From NCBI RefSeq assembly GCF_000152805.1, contig NZ_CH902578.1:2156883-2220882 (forward strand): a stretch of 64,000 nucleotides of DNA, written 5' to 3'. The position numbers were made by a program, and so were the translations under genes. The stretch comes from Maritimibacter alkaliphilus HTCC2654 (GTDB taxonomy: Bacteria; Pseudomonadota; Alphaproteobacteria; Rhodobacterales; Rhodobacteraceae). The notes below the pieces were generated by a model. That model saw nothing but the letters and a program-made list of their open reading frames with translations. It did not search any database and was not told where the DNA came from. Below, piece by piece: positions 9,196-18,278 of the stretch. Numbering within the stretch: position 1 is the first letter of the stretch; each line of letters starts with the position of its first letter.

Positions 9196-9717
9196 ATGGC
9201 CTTGAAACCGATCCTTATTCACCCCGACCCGCGCCTCAAGAAAGAGGCGGAGAAGGTGCGCGACGTGACCGACGAGCTGCTGACGCTCGCCGACGATATG
9301 CTCGAAACCATGTACGACGCGCCGGGCATCGGTCTGGCCGCGCCGCAGGTCGGTGTGCTGCAACGATTGATCGTGCTGGACTGCATCAAGGACGAAAGCG
9401 CCGAGCCGCAACCGCTGGTCATGTTCAATCCCGAGGTGATCCTGTCGTCGGACGATACCAACGTCTACGAAGAGGGGTGCCTGTCGATCCCCGACCAATA
9501 CGCCGAAGTCACCCGGCCCGCCGCGGTCAAGGTGCGCTGGCTGAACCGCGCAGGCGAAGAGCAGGAACGCGATTTCGAGGGGCTGTGGGCGACCTGCGTG
9601 CAGCATGAGATCGACCATCTGAACGGCAAGCTGTTCATCGACTACCTGTCGCCGATGAAGCGCCAGATGATTACGCGCAAATCCCAGAAGCTGAAACGCG
9701 AGCGGGCGCGGGTCTGA
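9196..9717 (+). CDS. def: Peptide deformylase (active form)
   Basis: Removes the formyl group from the N-terminal methionine of nascent proteins. All three signature blocks are intact: GIGLAAPQVG, EEGCLS (metal-binding Cys near residue 95) and QHEIDHLNG (two metal-binding His and the catalytic Glu near 138). At 173 residues it has normal length. Its stop overlaps the start of the next gene by one base (TGATG), followed by fmt, the enzyme that adds the formyl group. The run def / def-like / fmt is one operon. Confidence 0.97.
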   Translation: MALKPILIHPDPRLKKEAEKVRDVTDELLTLADDMLETMYDAPGIGLAAPQVGVLQRLIVLDCIKDESAEPQPLVMFNPEVILSSDDTNVYEEGCLSIPDQYAEVTRPAAVKVRWLNRAGEEQERDFEGLWATCVQHEIDHLNGKLFIDYLSPMKRQMITRKSQKLKRERARV

Positions 9718-10211
9718 TGCCCCGTCCTTTCGTCATGTGGCCGGACAAGCGGCTGCGCACGGCCGCCCAGCCGGTCGAAGCCGTGACCGATGAGGTGCGC
9801 GCGATCTGGGACGAAATGACCCTTGCGATGGATGCGATGCCGGGGGTCGGGCTGGCCGCCGTGCAACTGGGGATCATGCAGCGACTGGCGGTCGTGGATG
9901 CGTCCGAAGAGCGGGGCAAGGCCGTGCGCATGGCGAACCCCGAAGTGCTGCATGAGAGCGTGAAGTTGCGGGAGCACGACGAAGCCTCGCCCAACCTGCC
10001 CGGCGTCTGGGCCACGATCAGCCGCCCGCGCGCGGTCACGGTCCGGTTCATGGACGAGACCGGCGCGGTGCGCGAGCAGGATTTCGTCGGGCTTTGGGCG
10101 ACCAGCGTGCAGCACCAGATCGACCACCTGAACGGCAAGATGTATTTCGACCATCTGTCGAAACTGAAGCGAGACCGGCTGATCGCGAAGGCCAGGAAAG
10201 CGAAGCGGTAG
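9717..10211 (+). CDS. Peptide deformylase-like protein lacking catalytic and metal-binding residues
   Basis: A 164-residue paralogue of the preceding deformylase, clearly alignable throughout, but with a changed active site. Block 1 reads [10 protein letters not shown]. The EGCLS block is DEASPNLP (about residues 88-95), so the metal-binding Cys is Ser. The HEIDH block is HQIDH (about 132-137), so the catalytic Glu is Gln. Both metal His remain. An inactive or altered-specificity protein is expected from deformylase chemistry. The frame is intact and well coded and sits in an operon with def and fmt, so it is not an obvious pseudogene. Confidence 0.9.
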   Translation: MPRPFVMWPDKRLRTAAQPVEAVTDEVRAIWDEMTLAMDAMPGVGLAAVQLGIMQRLAVVDASEERGKAVRMANPEVLHESVKLREHDEASPNLPGVWATISRPRAVTVRFMDETGAVREQDFVGLWATSVQHQIDHLNGKMYFDHLSKLKRDRLIAKARKAKR

Positions 10212-10219
10212 GGGGCGAT

Positions 10220-11119
10220 ATGAAAGTCATCTTCATGGGCAGTCCGGATTTCTCGGTCCCGGTCCTCGACGCTTTGGTCGCTGCGGGTCACGAGGTCGTC
10301 TGCGTCTACTGCCAGCCGCCCCGCCCCGCCGGACGCGGCAAGAAAGACCGCCCGACCCCGGTTCAGGTCCGCGCCGAGGCGCTGGGTCTGCCCGTGCGCC
10401 ATCCGATATCCCTGAAGGGTGAGGTGGAGCAGGCCGAATTCGCAGCCCTTGGTGCCGATGTCGCCGTGGTCGTGGCCTATGGGCTGATCCTGCCGCAGGC
10501 GGTGCTGGACGCGCCCGCCAAGGGGTGTCTGAACATCCACGCCTCACTGCTGCCGCGCTGGCGCGGAGCCGCGCCGATCCACCGCGCGATCATGGCAGGC
10601 GATGCCGAGACCGGTGTGTGCATCATGCAGATGGAAGCCGGTTTGGATACCGGACCGGTGTTGATCCGGCGCGCGGTGGAGATCGGAGCCGAAGAGACGA
10701 CGGGTGAATTGCACGACCGTCTGAGTGCGCTGGGGGCCGAGACCATCGTCGAGGCGCTGGCGGCGCTGGACGGTATGACGCCCGAGGTCCAGCCCGAGGA
10801 CGGCGTGACCTATGCCGAGAAGATCGACAAGGCCGAGGCGCGGGTCGACTGGACCCGCCCGGCTGCCGAGATCGACCGCCTGATCCGGGGCCTGTCGCCC
10901 TTTCCCGGCGCGTGGTGCGAGATGGACGGGGTGCGGGTAAAGCTCCTCGGCTCACGCCTCGTCGCGGGCAGCGGAGCGCCGGGGGCCGTGATCGGGCCTT
11001 TGACGGTGGCTTGCGGGGACGGTGCGGTGGAAATCACGCGGGCGCAGAAGCCCGGTGGGCGCGGGATGGACGCGGGCGAGTTCCTGCGGGGGTTCCAGAT
11101 ACCCGAGCGTGTGGACTAG
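10220..11119 (+). CDS. fmt: Methionyl-tRNA formyltransferase
   Basis: Formylates the amino group of initiator methionyl-tRNA using 10-formyltetrahydrofolate. The N-terminus [16 protein letters not shown], the catalytic motif region [20 protein letters not shown] (Asn and His near residues 107-109) and AGLDTGPVL are all present. It is 299 residues long, slightly short but complete. The ATG at 10220 follows the run GGGGGCGAT, which gives a reasonable ribosome site eight bases downstream of the previous stop. An apparent terminator hairpin follows. Confidence 0.96.
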   Translation: MKVIFMGSPDFSVPVLDALVAAGHEVVCVYCQPPRPAGRGKKDRPTPVQVRAEALGLPVRHPISLKGEVEQAEFAALGADVAVVVAYGLILPQAVLDAPAKGCLNIHASLLPRWRGAAPIHRAIMAGDAETGVCIMQMEAGLDTGPVLIRRAVEIGAEETTGELHDRLSALGAETIVEALAALDGMTPEVQPEDGVTYAEKIDKAEARVDWTRPAAEIDRLIRGLSPFPGAWCEMDGVRVKLLGSRLVAGSGAPGAVIGPLTVACGDGAVEITRAQKPGGRGMDAGEFLRGFQIPERVD

Positions 11120-11129
11120 CGGCGCTGGC

Positions 11130-11172
11130 GGGAGCGAGGGGCGCTGCCCCTCGCGCTCCCCGAGGTTTTTTG
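11130..11172 (+). terminator. Likely intrinsic terminator of the def-fmt operon, combined with a dispersed repeat copy
   Basis: A long imperfect hairpin (GGGAGCGAGGGGC pairing with GCCCCTCGCGCTCCC, two-base bulge) is followed by CGAGGTTTTTTG. The 3' side, 11158-11183, is a minus-oriented copy of the CTTCTCTGTTTC repeat found elsewhere in the window. Confidence 0.7.
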
Positions 11173-11186
11173 AAACAGAGAAGAGG

Positions 11187-11759
11187 TCAGCGGTTCGCGC
11201 CGGGGACCCAGAGGACGTCGGATTTGCCGTCGTCATTGGCCATCCGTGCCGCCGTGAAGCACCAGTCGGACAGGCGGTTGAGGTATTTGACTGCCGCCGG
11301 GTTCACGTCTTCGACCGTGGCGAGTTCCGTGGCCAACCGTTCGGCGCGGCGTGATACCGTGCGCGTCAGGTGCAGGTAGGCGGCGAGCGGTGAGCCGCCC
11401 GGCAGGATGAAGCTGCGCAGGGGTTCGAGGATCTTGGTCATCACGTCGATTTCGGCCTCGAGCCGCTCGACTTGGGCATCGGTCATGCGCAGTGGCGGGT
11501 ATTCGGCTTCGCCGTCCTTCGCCATGTCGGGGCGGCACAGGTCGGCCCCCAGATCGAAGAGGTCGTTCTGGATGCGGGCGAGCGCCGCGTCGGTGTCGCC
11601 GGAGGCGTGAAGGCGCGCCATGCCGATGGTCGCGTTGGTTTCGTCCACCGTGCCATAGGCCTCGACCCGCGGGGAATGTTTCGGAACGCGGGTGCCGTCG
11701 CCCAGCGCGGTGTCGCCCTGGTCGCCGGTGCGCGTGTAGATCTTGTTCAGCACGACCAT
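11187..11759 (-). CDS. ATP:cob(I)alamin adenosyltransferase, PduO type
   Basis: Transfers the adenosyl group of ATP to cob(I)alamin, making coenzyme B12. The family signature is at the N-terminus: TRTGDQGDTALGDGTRVPK (residues 10-28), where ATP binds, followed by VEAYGTVDETNA. The later conserved FILPGG and RTVSRRAERL segments are also seen. At 190 residues it has the usual length. It is the second gene after a small two-helix membrane protein gene, only two bases away. Confidence 0.94.
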   Translation of the reverse strand: MVVLNKIYTRTGDQGDTALGDGTRVPKHSPRVEAYGTVDETNATIGMARLHASGDTDAALARIQNDLFDLGADLCRPDMAKDGEAEYPPLRMTDAQVERLEAEIDVMTKILEPLRSFILPGGSPLAAYLHLTRTVSRRAERLATELATVEDVNPAAVKYLNRLSDWCFTAARMANDDGKSDVLWVPGANR

Positions 11760-11761
11760 GG

Positions 11762-11968
11762 TCAGCCCCCCTGCCGCCTGAGCCAGACGTAGCCGAGGAT
11801 CAGCACGATCGCGACGGCCTGCGCGTAGATGCGATAGCGCATGATCTTGTTGGCGTTGCGCTTATTGAATTCGCCACCGCGCCCGAAGCTGCCGATGCCG
11901 GTCAGCAGGATCAGCAGGACGATGAGCACCGCAACGAGCGGGATAATCAGAAGGGGATCTTCGAACAT
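11762..11968 (-). CDS. Small two-helix membrane protein, HIG1-like
   Basis: A 68-residue protein with two hydrophobic helices (about residues 5-25 and 46-63) joined by a basic loop. The loop contains NKIMRYRIYAQ, matching the R-x-R-x3-Q core of the HIG1 domain known from mitochondrial respiratory supercomplex factors. Alphaproteobacterial homologues are annotated as twin-transmembrane-helix proteins; a role near the respiratory chain is an inference from the HIG1 relationship. It precedes the adenosyltransferase gene in the same transcript. Confidence 0.8.
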   Translation of the reverse strand: MFEDPLLIIPLVAVLIVLLILLTGIGSFGRGGEFNKRNANKIMRYRIYAQAVAIVLILGYVWLRRQGG

Positions 11969-12031
11969 GGGTCCATCCTTGGTTTGGCCGAGGGATAGCG
12001 CGTCTGCGGGCGGGATGCGAGCGGCGCGTCG

Positions 12032-12868
12032 TCACGCCTTGGCGAGGAACCAGTCGGCGAGCCGCGTGGGCAGGAGCCGGCGCGCCCAGTAGGAGACATA
12101 GGTGGGCGTGGTGACGAGGTAGCGGGGTTTCGGACGTTTCGCCTCCAACGCGCGGATGAGTTTGGCGGTGACGGCCGAGGCGGGCAGTTCGAACGGGTCT
12201 TTCGCGTCGATGTCGCGGTCGAACCGGGGCAGGATCTTTGCTTCATAGCCCGCGCGGCTGGCCGAGGCCTGCCAGTCGATATGCGCTTCGAACTGGGCCT
12301 TGGCGTTCAGGCGGAAGTTGGAGGTGATCGGGCCGGGTTCGATCAGGATCGCGTGGATGTCGTCGGGGGCGAGTTCGAGCCGCAGGGTGTCGGTGTAGCC
12401 TTCGAGCGCGAATTTCGAGGCGACGTAGGGCGCGCGCCAGCGGATCGCGGAGAGGCCGAGGGTGGAGGAGCAGTTGACGATGCGCCCGCCGCCCTGCGCG
12501 CGCATCACGGGGATCACGCGGCGCACGATTTCATGCACACCGAAAAAGTTGGTCTCCATCATGTCGCGCAGGACGTGACCCGGCAGGTCTTCGGCCAGGA
12601 CCGGGACGCCGTAGCCCGCGTTGCAGAACACCGCGTCGAGCGTGCCGCCGGTGCGGGAGAGGATTTCGAGCAAGGCGGCCTCGATGCTCGCCACGTCACG
12701 ATGGTCGAGGCGCAGGCTTTCCAGCCCCTCGCCACGCAGGCGGGCGCAGTCATCCTCGGCCCGGCAGGTCGCGAAGACCCGCCAGCCGTTACGCGCAAGG
12801 GTGTGGGCGGCATCGTAGCCGATACCGGAGGAACACCCAGTGATGAGAATGGATTTCTGGTGACTCAA
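12032..12868 (-). CDS. Short-chain dehydrogenase/reductase
   Basis: Classical SDR of 278 residues. It has the NAD(P)-binding TGCSSGIG (residues 10-17), the NAGYG motif, a catalytic Ser near residue 135 and the YVASK motif with Tyr/Lys near 148/152. The Rossmann core is complete, with a C-terminal extension that may be amphipathic. The substrate cannot be inferred. The start is TTG, overlapping the stop of the upstream SH3-domain gene by four bases (TTGA), which indicates translational coupling. Confidence 0.9.
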   Translation of the reverse strand: MSHQKSILITGCSSGIGYDAAHTLARNGWRVFATCRAEDDCARLRGEGLESLRLDHRDVASIEAALLEILSRTGGTLDAVFCNAGYGVPVLAEDLPGHVLRDMMETNFFGVHEIVRRVIPVMRAQGGGRIVNCSSTLGLSAIRWRAPYVASKFALEGYTDTLRLELAPDDIHAILIEPGPITSNFRLNAKAQFEAHIDWQASASRAGYEAKILPRFDRDIDAKDPFELPASAVTAKLIRALEAKRPKPRYLVTTPTYVSYWARRLLPTRLADWFLAKA

Positions 12869-13440
12869 GGCTCAACGGACGACAGGAAACGTCCGGCCAT
12901 GAAGCCGCGTTCGCCGGTGTCCGTCAATACAATCTGCCGCCAGCCGTCGCCCGCATCCCCCATATCCTCGACCTGCGTGCCGAGGCTGAGGGACGAGATC
13001 ACGCCATAGGCGGTCGACGGTCCGCCGCGCACGTTCACACGGCTGCCGGTGACGTAAAGGTAGTCGGGTTCCGGCGTGGCCTTTTCCGTGCCCGACAGGG
13101 GCTTGGCGGCCTCCGGCTCGGACGCGGTGGAAACGACGGCGGTTTCACCATCGTCGACCGTGGCGACCGCGGGCTGGATCGTCGCCTTTTCCGCAGAGGG
13201 GCGAAAGGCGACGAGCGTCGCCGTCTCGGGGCTTGCGTCCGACGCGAGGGCGAGCGCGAGGCGATCATCCTCTTCGGTCGGTTCCTGAACGATCCCGGTG
13301 ATCGAGGCCATGAGATCGGGGGAAATGAGGGCGGTCTCGCGACCGATGGAATCGTCCGGCAACCCCGCATCGCGTCCGAACCAGTACAACGCGGCCCCAA
13401 GGCCGACGATCGTCATGACGGAAAGACGCACGAGTTGCAT
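12865..13440 (-). CDS. SH3-domain (bacterial SH3b) envelope protein
   Basis: A 191-residue protein with an N-terminal signal or anchor (VMTIVGLGAALYWFG), an acidic Thr/Ala-rich linker and a C-terminal SH3b domain (VTGSRVNVRGGPSTAYGVI to GFMAGRFLS, about residues 130-188). SH3b domains usually bind cell-wall material or ligands in the periplasm. The ATG at 13440 has an AAGGGG ribosome site eight bases away; a much longer open frame extends upstream across parC but is not coding. It is coupled to the SDR gene. Confidence 0.88.
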   Translation of the reverse strand: MQLVRLSVMTIVGLGAALYWFGRDAGLPDDSIGRETALISPDLMASITGIVQEPTEEDDRLALALASDASPETATLVAFRPSAEKATIQPAVATVDDGETAVVSTASEPEAAKPLSGTEKATPEPDYLYVTGSRVNVRGGPSTAYGVISSLSLGTQVEDMGDAGDGWRQIVLTDTGERGFMAGRFLSSVEP

Positions 13441-13611
13441 TAAATTCACCCCTTCAAGGATTCCCAAGGTACCCGCCGCAGGCATCGGCTGGCAATGATT
13501 CGACCGGACGATGTGGGACAAAGCGGGCCTTTTGGTGGCACCTGTGTCACTTCCCTCATCCATGAATCGAACGCGCTTTACGAGATTCCGTTCCTTCGGT
13601 ATTCGGAAAAC

Positions 13612-16065
13612 ATGACCGACACGGTGGACGATCCCGACAACCCGATTTCCGAATTCGCCGAACCGCTGCGCCGCGCGATCGGTGACCGGTATCTGACCTA
13701 TGCGCTGTCCACGATCATGAATCGGGCGCTGCCGGACGCGCGGGATGGGCTTAAACCTGTGCATCGCCGCATCCTGTTCGCGATGCGTGAACTTCGGCTT
13801 AATTCCGGGGGGCGTTTCCGCAAGTCGTCGAAGATTTCGGGCGACGTGATGGGTAACTATCACCCGCATGGCGATGCCGCGATCTATGACGCAATGGCGC
13901 GCCTGGCGCAGGATTTCAACGTCCGCTACCCGCTGGTCGACGGTCAGGGGAACTTCGGCAACATCGACGGGGACAACCCGGCGGCGTCGCGGTATACCGA
14001 GGCGCGGATGACCATCGTGGCCGAGGCGCTGCTCGAAGGGCTGGACGAGGACGCGGTCGATTTCCGCGAGAATTACGACGGCACGCTGCGCGAGCCCGTG
14101 GTGCTGCCCGCGACGTTCCCGCACCTGCTCGCCAACGGTGCCGCCGGGATCGCGGTCGGCATGGCCACGAACATCCCGCCGCACAACATTTCGGAACTGG
14201 TCGACGCCTGCTTGCATCTCATCAAGACGCCGGATGCGCGCGACGATACGCTTCTGAACTACATCCCCGGCCCCGACTTCCCCACGGGCGGCGTGATCGT
14301 CGAGCCGCGTGAGAATATCGCGGAAGCCTATCGCACGGGCCGTGGCTCGATTCGCTTGCGCTCGAAATGGGAGGTCGAGGATCTGGGGCGGGGTCAGTGG
14401 CAGATCATCGTCACCGAGATTCCCTATCAGGTTCAGAAGTCCAAGCTGATCGAAAAGCTGGCCGAGGTCATCCAGACCAAGAAGGTGCCGCTTCTGGCCG
14501 ACGTGCGGGACGAAAGCGCCGACGACGTGCGCATCGTGCTGGAACCCAAGACGCGCAATGTCGAACCCGAGATGCTGATGGGCCTTCTGTTCCGCAACTC
14601 GGACCTCGAAGTGCGCTTCTCGCTCAACATGAACGTGCTGATCGACGGGCTGACGCCCAAGGTCTGTTCGCTGAAAGAGGTGCTGCGCGCGTTCCTCGAT
14701 TTCCGGCGCGAGGTGCTGATCCGCCGCTCGCAGCACCGGATGGAAAAGATCGACCATCGGCTTGAGGTGCTCGAAGGCTTCATCATCGCCTTCCTTAACC
14801 TCGACCGGGTGATCGACATCATCCGTTATGACGACGACCCCAAGGCCGCGCTCATGTACGAGGACTGGTCGCGCCCGCATCAGGACACCATCGCGCGGGC
14901 GACCAATGAACATGACTACGTGTCGCCGCTGGCCGGGATCGACGTCGCATCGCTGGAACTGCGCGAGGATGAGACCGCCACCGCGCCCGAGATCATCACC
15001 GACAACACCGGGTCGGGCGCCACGCCCAAGCGGTTCGTCGGTCGGTCCGAAGGTCTGTCGGACGTGCAGGCGGACGCGATCCTGAACATGCGCCTGCGGT
15101 CCTTGCGCCGTCTCGAAGAGCTGGAGCTTATCCGCGAGCGCGACGCGCTGATGGAAGAGCGCGCGGGGCTCGAAGACCTGCTCGACAGCGAAGACCTTCA
15201 GTGGGGCCGGATCGGGGACGAGCTGAAGGACGCCAAGAAGAAGTTCGGCAAGGATTACGTCGCCGGGGCCCGCCGCACGCAATTTGCCGAGGCCGCCGAA
15301 GTGCCGGACGTGCCGCTGGAAGCCATGATCGAGCGTGAGCCGGTGACGATCGTGTGCAGCCAGATGGGCTGGATTCGCGCGATGTCGGGCCATGTCGACC
15401 TGACCCGCGACTTCAAATTCAAGGACGGCGACGGGCCGCGGTTCGCCTTCCATGCCGAGACCACAGACAAGATCATCGTCTTCGCGGCGAACGGGCGGTT
15501 CTATACCTTGGGTGCCTCGAACTTGCCCGGCGGGCGGGGGATGGGCGAACCGCTTCGCCTGATGGTCGATCTGCCGAACGACGTCGAGATCATCGACATG
15601 TTCGTCCATGCGCCGGACCGCAAACTCATCGTCGCCTCAAAGGGCGGTAACGGGTTCATCGTGCCGGAAGCGGACGTGGTGGCGCAGACCAAGAACGGCA
15701 AGCAGGTGCTGAACGTGTCGGATGACGTGGCGAAGCTGGTCAAACCCGTCGCGGGCGATCATGTCGCCGTGGTCAGCGAGAACCGCAAGCTGCTAGTCTT
15801 CCCGATCGCCGAGCTGCCCGAAATGGGGCGCGGCAAGGGTGTTCGCTTACAGAAATACGGCTCTGCCCGCGGACGTCAGGGGACGCTCGACCTTGACGGG
15901 GGCTTGTCGGACCTCACGACCTTCGACCTCGCCACCGGGCTGAGCTGGGCCGCTACAGGCGACCGGACACGCACCGAGGTGGACATGAGCCCGTGGATCG
16001 GCAAACGCGCCGGCGTGGGCAAGATGCCGCCCCACGGTTTCCCGAAGTCCAACACCTTCACCTGA
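13612..16065 (+). CDS. parC: DNA topoisomerase IV subunit A
   Basis: Type IIA topoisomerase subunit that cuts and rejoins DNA to unlink daughter chromosomes, working with ParE. The catalytic Tyr is in ASRYTEARM (about residue 128). The quinolone-determining region reads [10 protein letters not shown], with Ala at the position of E. coli Ser80 and Asp at Glu84. The C-terminal half is the DNA-wrapping beta-pinwheel. At 817 residues it has a length typical of alphaproteobacterial ParC, and the pinwheel lacks a GyrA box that I can recognise, favouring ParC over GyrA. The ATG at 13612 precedes the conserved [20 protein letters not shown] region. Confidence 0.95.
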   Translation: MTDTVDDPDNPISEFAEPLRRAIGDRYLTYALSTIMNRALPDARDGLKPVHRRILFAMRELRLNSGGRFRKSSKISGDVMGNYHPHGDAAIYDAMARLAQDFNVRYPLVDGQGNFGNIDGDNPAASRYTEARMTIVAEALLEGLDEDAVDFRENYDGTLREPVVLPATFPHLLANGAAGIAVGMATNIPPHNISELVDACLHLIKTPDARDDTLLNYIPGPDFPTGGVIVEPRENIAEAYRTGRGSIRLRSKWEVEDLGRGQWQIIVTEIPYQVQKSKLIEKLAEVIQTKKVPLLADVRDESADDVRIVLEPKTRNVEPEMLMGLLFRNSDLEVRFSLNMNVLIDGLTPKVCSLKEVLRAFLDFRREVLIRRSQHRMEKIDHRLEVLEGFIIAFLNLDRVIDIIRYDDDPKAALMYEDWSRPHQDTIARATNEHDYVSPLAGIDVASLELREDETATAPEIITDNTGSGATPKRFVGRSEGLSDVQADAILNMRLRSLRRLEELELIRERDALMEERAGLEDLLDSEDLQWGRIGDELKDAKKKFGKDYVAGARRTQFAEAAEVPDVPLEAMIEREPVTIVCSQMGWIRAMSGHVDLTRDFKFKDGDGPRFAFHAETTDKIIVFAANGRFYTLGASNLPGGRGMGEPLRLMVDLPNDVEIIDMFVHAPDRKLIVASKGGNGFIVPEADVVAQTKNGKQVLNVSDDVAKLVKPVAGDHVAVVSENRKLLVFPIAELPEMGRGKGVRLQKYGSARGRQGTLDLDGGLSDLTTFDLATGLSWAATGDRTRTEVDMSPWIGKRAGVGKMPPHGFPKSNTFT

Positions 16066-16127
16066 AAATTGCCTGAACGGCGTTTCTCCCATAGTCTCAG
16101 AGCATTCTTTGACGGGGGGATTTCCAG

Positions 16128-16913
16128 ATGAAACATGCCTTTGCCGCCGTTCTTCGGCTGACCCTGATTCTGTGCTTGATGCCCGTGATCGTTCAGGCCG
16201 CCCCGAACGGCTTTCAGAACCACGTGTTCAACGGACGTGCGCCGGTGACGCAGGGCGGGGTGGTGACCTTTCACGTCGAAGACGGCGATTGCAGCAGCCG
16301 GGACTATGGCGACGGGCGCGGGGAAAGCGATTGCTTCAACGGCAATCTCAGATCCCGGCTCGCCTATCGCGACCATGCGAGCCTTGGCCAAAGTCTGGAA
16401 TACGCGATGGAGATCTTCGTGCCCGCCGGGTTCCGCTATGGCGGCGGACCGAACCGCCGCAGTTTGCTGGAAGTGGCGGAGTGGCAGCGGATCAACACGA
16501 TCAAGAACCACATCCACACGCTCCACCTCGACAGCGTCAAGGGGCTTACCTTCGACGACACCCGCTGCATCCCGCCCAGCGCCTTCGGTCAGTGGAACAG
16601 CGTCAAGGTTCAGGTGAAATGGTCGGCGGGGGATGACGGGTTCCTGCAAGTGATCTGCAACGACACGCCGGTCGTGAGTTTCCGGGGGCAAACCGCGATC
16701 CCCCGCGATTGCGGCCAGCCGGGCGTGTTTCAGTGCGTGCCGGACCTTCAGCGCGTGAACCAGCCCGTGCAGTTCCAAGTCGGCATCCTGTTTCGCGGCT
16801 ATGGCGAACGGGGGCGTCTCGACGGCCTGAGCCGCATGGGGCGTGTCCCGCCCGAGGGCGGTTTCACCGTCCAGATGCGCAATATTCGGGTGTCGCGCAT
16901 TCAGGTGCGGTAA
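16128..16913 (+). CDS. Secreted polysaccharide-lyase-like protein (heparin lyase I fold)
   Basis: A 261-residue protein with a clear signal peptide (MKHAFAAVLRLTLILCLMPVIVQA). The mature part looks like the jelly-roll family grouped with heparin lyase I: LEYAMEIFVPAGFRY, a central NHIHTLHLD segment, and WNSVKVQVKWSAGDDGFLQV with the following FRGQT and FQVGILFRG strands. Those folds bind or cleave acidic polysaccharides. Cysteines are present in pairs, suiting a secreted protein. The activity and substrate are inference; it could also be a glycan-binding protein. Confidence 0.75.
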   Translation: MKHAFAAVLRLTLILCLMPVIVQAAPNGFQNHVFNGRAPVTQGGVVTFHVEDGDCSSRDYGDGRGESDCFNGNLRSRLAYRDHASLGQSLEYAMEIFVPAGFRYGGGPNRRSLLEVAEWQRINTIKNHIHTLHLDSVKGLTFDDTRCIPPSAFGQWNSVKVQVKWSAGDDGFLQVICNDTPVVSFRGQTAIPRDCGQPGVFQCVPDLQRVNQPVQFQVGILFRGYGERGRLDGLSRMGRVPPEGGFTVQMRNIRVSRIQVR

Positions 16914-17081
16914 CCTGACGGGATCTGAGGAGTTCGGCACCCTTGGGCACGATCCACGCGCGCCGCCGAAGCGACCGATCCTTGGCGCGGGACTGTGGAC
17001 ATGCCTGCCCGGATCGGCAAACCTGCCGGCGGGGCCGCAAACCCCGACGGGGACAACAATATTCGGACACCGGACGCAACC

Positions 17082-18278
17082 ATGGCCTTCGCTGACCTCA
17101 CGACCGACTACAAGGGTGCCAAGGGGGCGATCTTCCGGCTGGCGCTGGCGACGGGTATCCGCACGGTTCTGACTGCCGGGTTCTATCGCTTCTGGATGAA
17201 GACGCGGATGCGCCGGTATTACTGGAGCGCGATCCGCCCCGGTGGGATGCCGTTGGAATATGTCGGGCGACCGACCGAGAAGCTGCTCGGTTTTCTGACC
17301 GCTGTCGTCTTCCTCGCCTTCTACATCGGTATCGTGAACCTGATCCTGATGTTCTTCTCGTTCTCGCTGTTCGAGGGGAACACGCCCGCCTATGCGGTTT
17401 CGGTCGTCGGGATCACGCCGCTGATCTTCTTCGCCCAATACCGCGCCCGCCGCTATGTGCTGGCCCGCACGCGGTGGCGCGGTATCCGCTTCGGGCTCGA
17501 ACCGGGGGTCGCGGGCTTTGTTTGGCGTTCGCTGCTTCATTGGGGGCTGACGGTGCTGACGGCGGGGCTTTACTGGCCGGTCAAGACCTATTGGCTCGAG
17601 AAGTACCGGACCGACCGGACCTTCTATGGCGAACAGCGGATGCATCAGGGCGGGTCGTGGCGGATGCTCATCAAACCGATGCTGCACCTTTACCTGTCGG
17701 CCGCCCTGCTCGCCGGCACCATCGGGATGCTCATCGCGACCGAAGACCCGCGTTTCGCGCCCCTCATCTTCATCGCCGTGCCGTGGTTTTTCTTCGGCCT
17801 CGCCGCATGGAAGGCGGGGAGCTTTCGTGCGCTGACCAACACCAAGACCATCGGGGAGGCACGGCTCAAGGCCAGCCCGCGCACCGGGCGGATCGTCGGC
17901 ATCTATGCGGGCGGGTGGGCCGCGATGGGCGGGATCTTCATCGCCGCCGGTATCGGCGTCTCGATCCTGTTCGGGATCATCTTCGCCGCGACCGGCTTCG
18001 CGCTCGAAAACATCGACGAGGACGGGTATCTCACCACGCTCGGCAACCTGCCCGCCTTCGTCCCGATCCTGTTCGGGATCATCACATATTTCGCAATCTT
18101 CATCTTCTGGGGCGTGCTGAAAGAGGTGTTCATCACTCTGCCCGTCGCCCAGCATTTCGCGGAAACGACCGAGATCGAGAACCCGCAGGCGCTGCTCGGC
18201 ATCAAGCAGCGCGCCCGTGACGAATTCGCCGAGGCCGAAGGCTTTGCCGATGCCCTGCCGCTGGGAGATGCGTTTTGA
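17082..18278 (+). CDS. DUF898 (YjgN-like) polytopic membrane protein
   Basis: A 398-residue integral membrane protein with about seven hydrophobic segments. It shows the repeating pattern of the DUF898 family: TAGFYRFWMKTRMRRYYWSAI near the start and TAGLYWPVKTYWLEKYR in the middle. Function of the family is unknown. The ATG at 17082 is chosen because family similarity begins right after it; an upstream ATG in frame at 16995 adds 29 unconvincing residues. Its stop overlaps the TTG start of the M48 protease gene (TTGA), so the two are coupled, an arrangement that suggests a joint role. Confidence 0.85.
   Translation: MAFADLTTDYKGAKGAIFRLALATGIRTVLTAGFYRFWMKTRMRRYYWSAIRPGGMPLEYVGRPTEKLLGFLTAVVFLAFYIGIVNLILMFFSFSLFEGNTPAYAVSVVGITPLIFFAQYRARRYVLARTRWRGIRFGLEPGVAGFVWRSLLHWGLTVLTAGLYWPVKTYWLEKYRTDRTFYGEQRMHQGGSWRMLIKPMLHLYLSAALLAGTIGMLIATEDPRFAPLIFIAVPWFFFGLAAWKAGSFRALTNTKTIGEARLKASPRTGRIVGIYAGGWAAMGGIFIAAGIGVSILFGIIFAATGFALENIDEDGYLTTLGNLPAFVPILFGIITYFAIFIFWGVLKEVFITLPVAQHFAETTEIENPQALLGIKQRARDEFAEAEGFADALPLGDAF

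Noticed and set aside
12865..15609. A 914-codon open frame on the minus strand opposite parC
   Set aside because: Only its last 191 codons, the SH3-domain gene, are coding. The rest is an antisense shadow of parC caused by high GC, with a Val/Asp/Arg/His-rich composition and no motifs.
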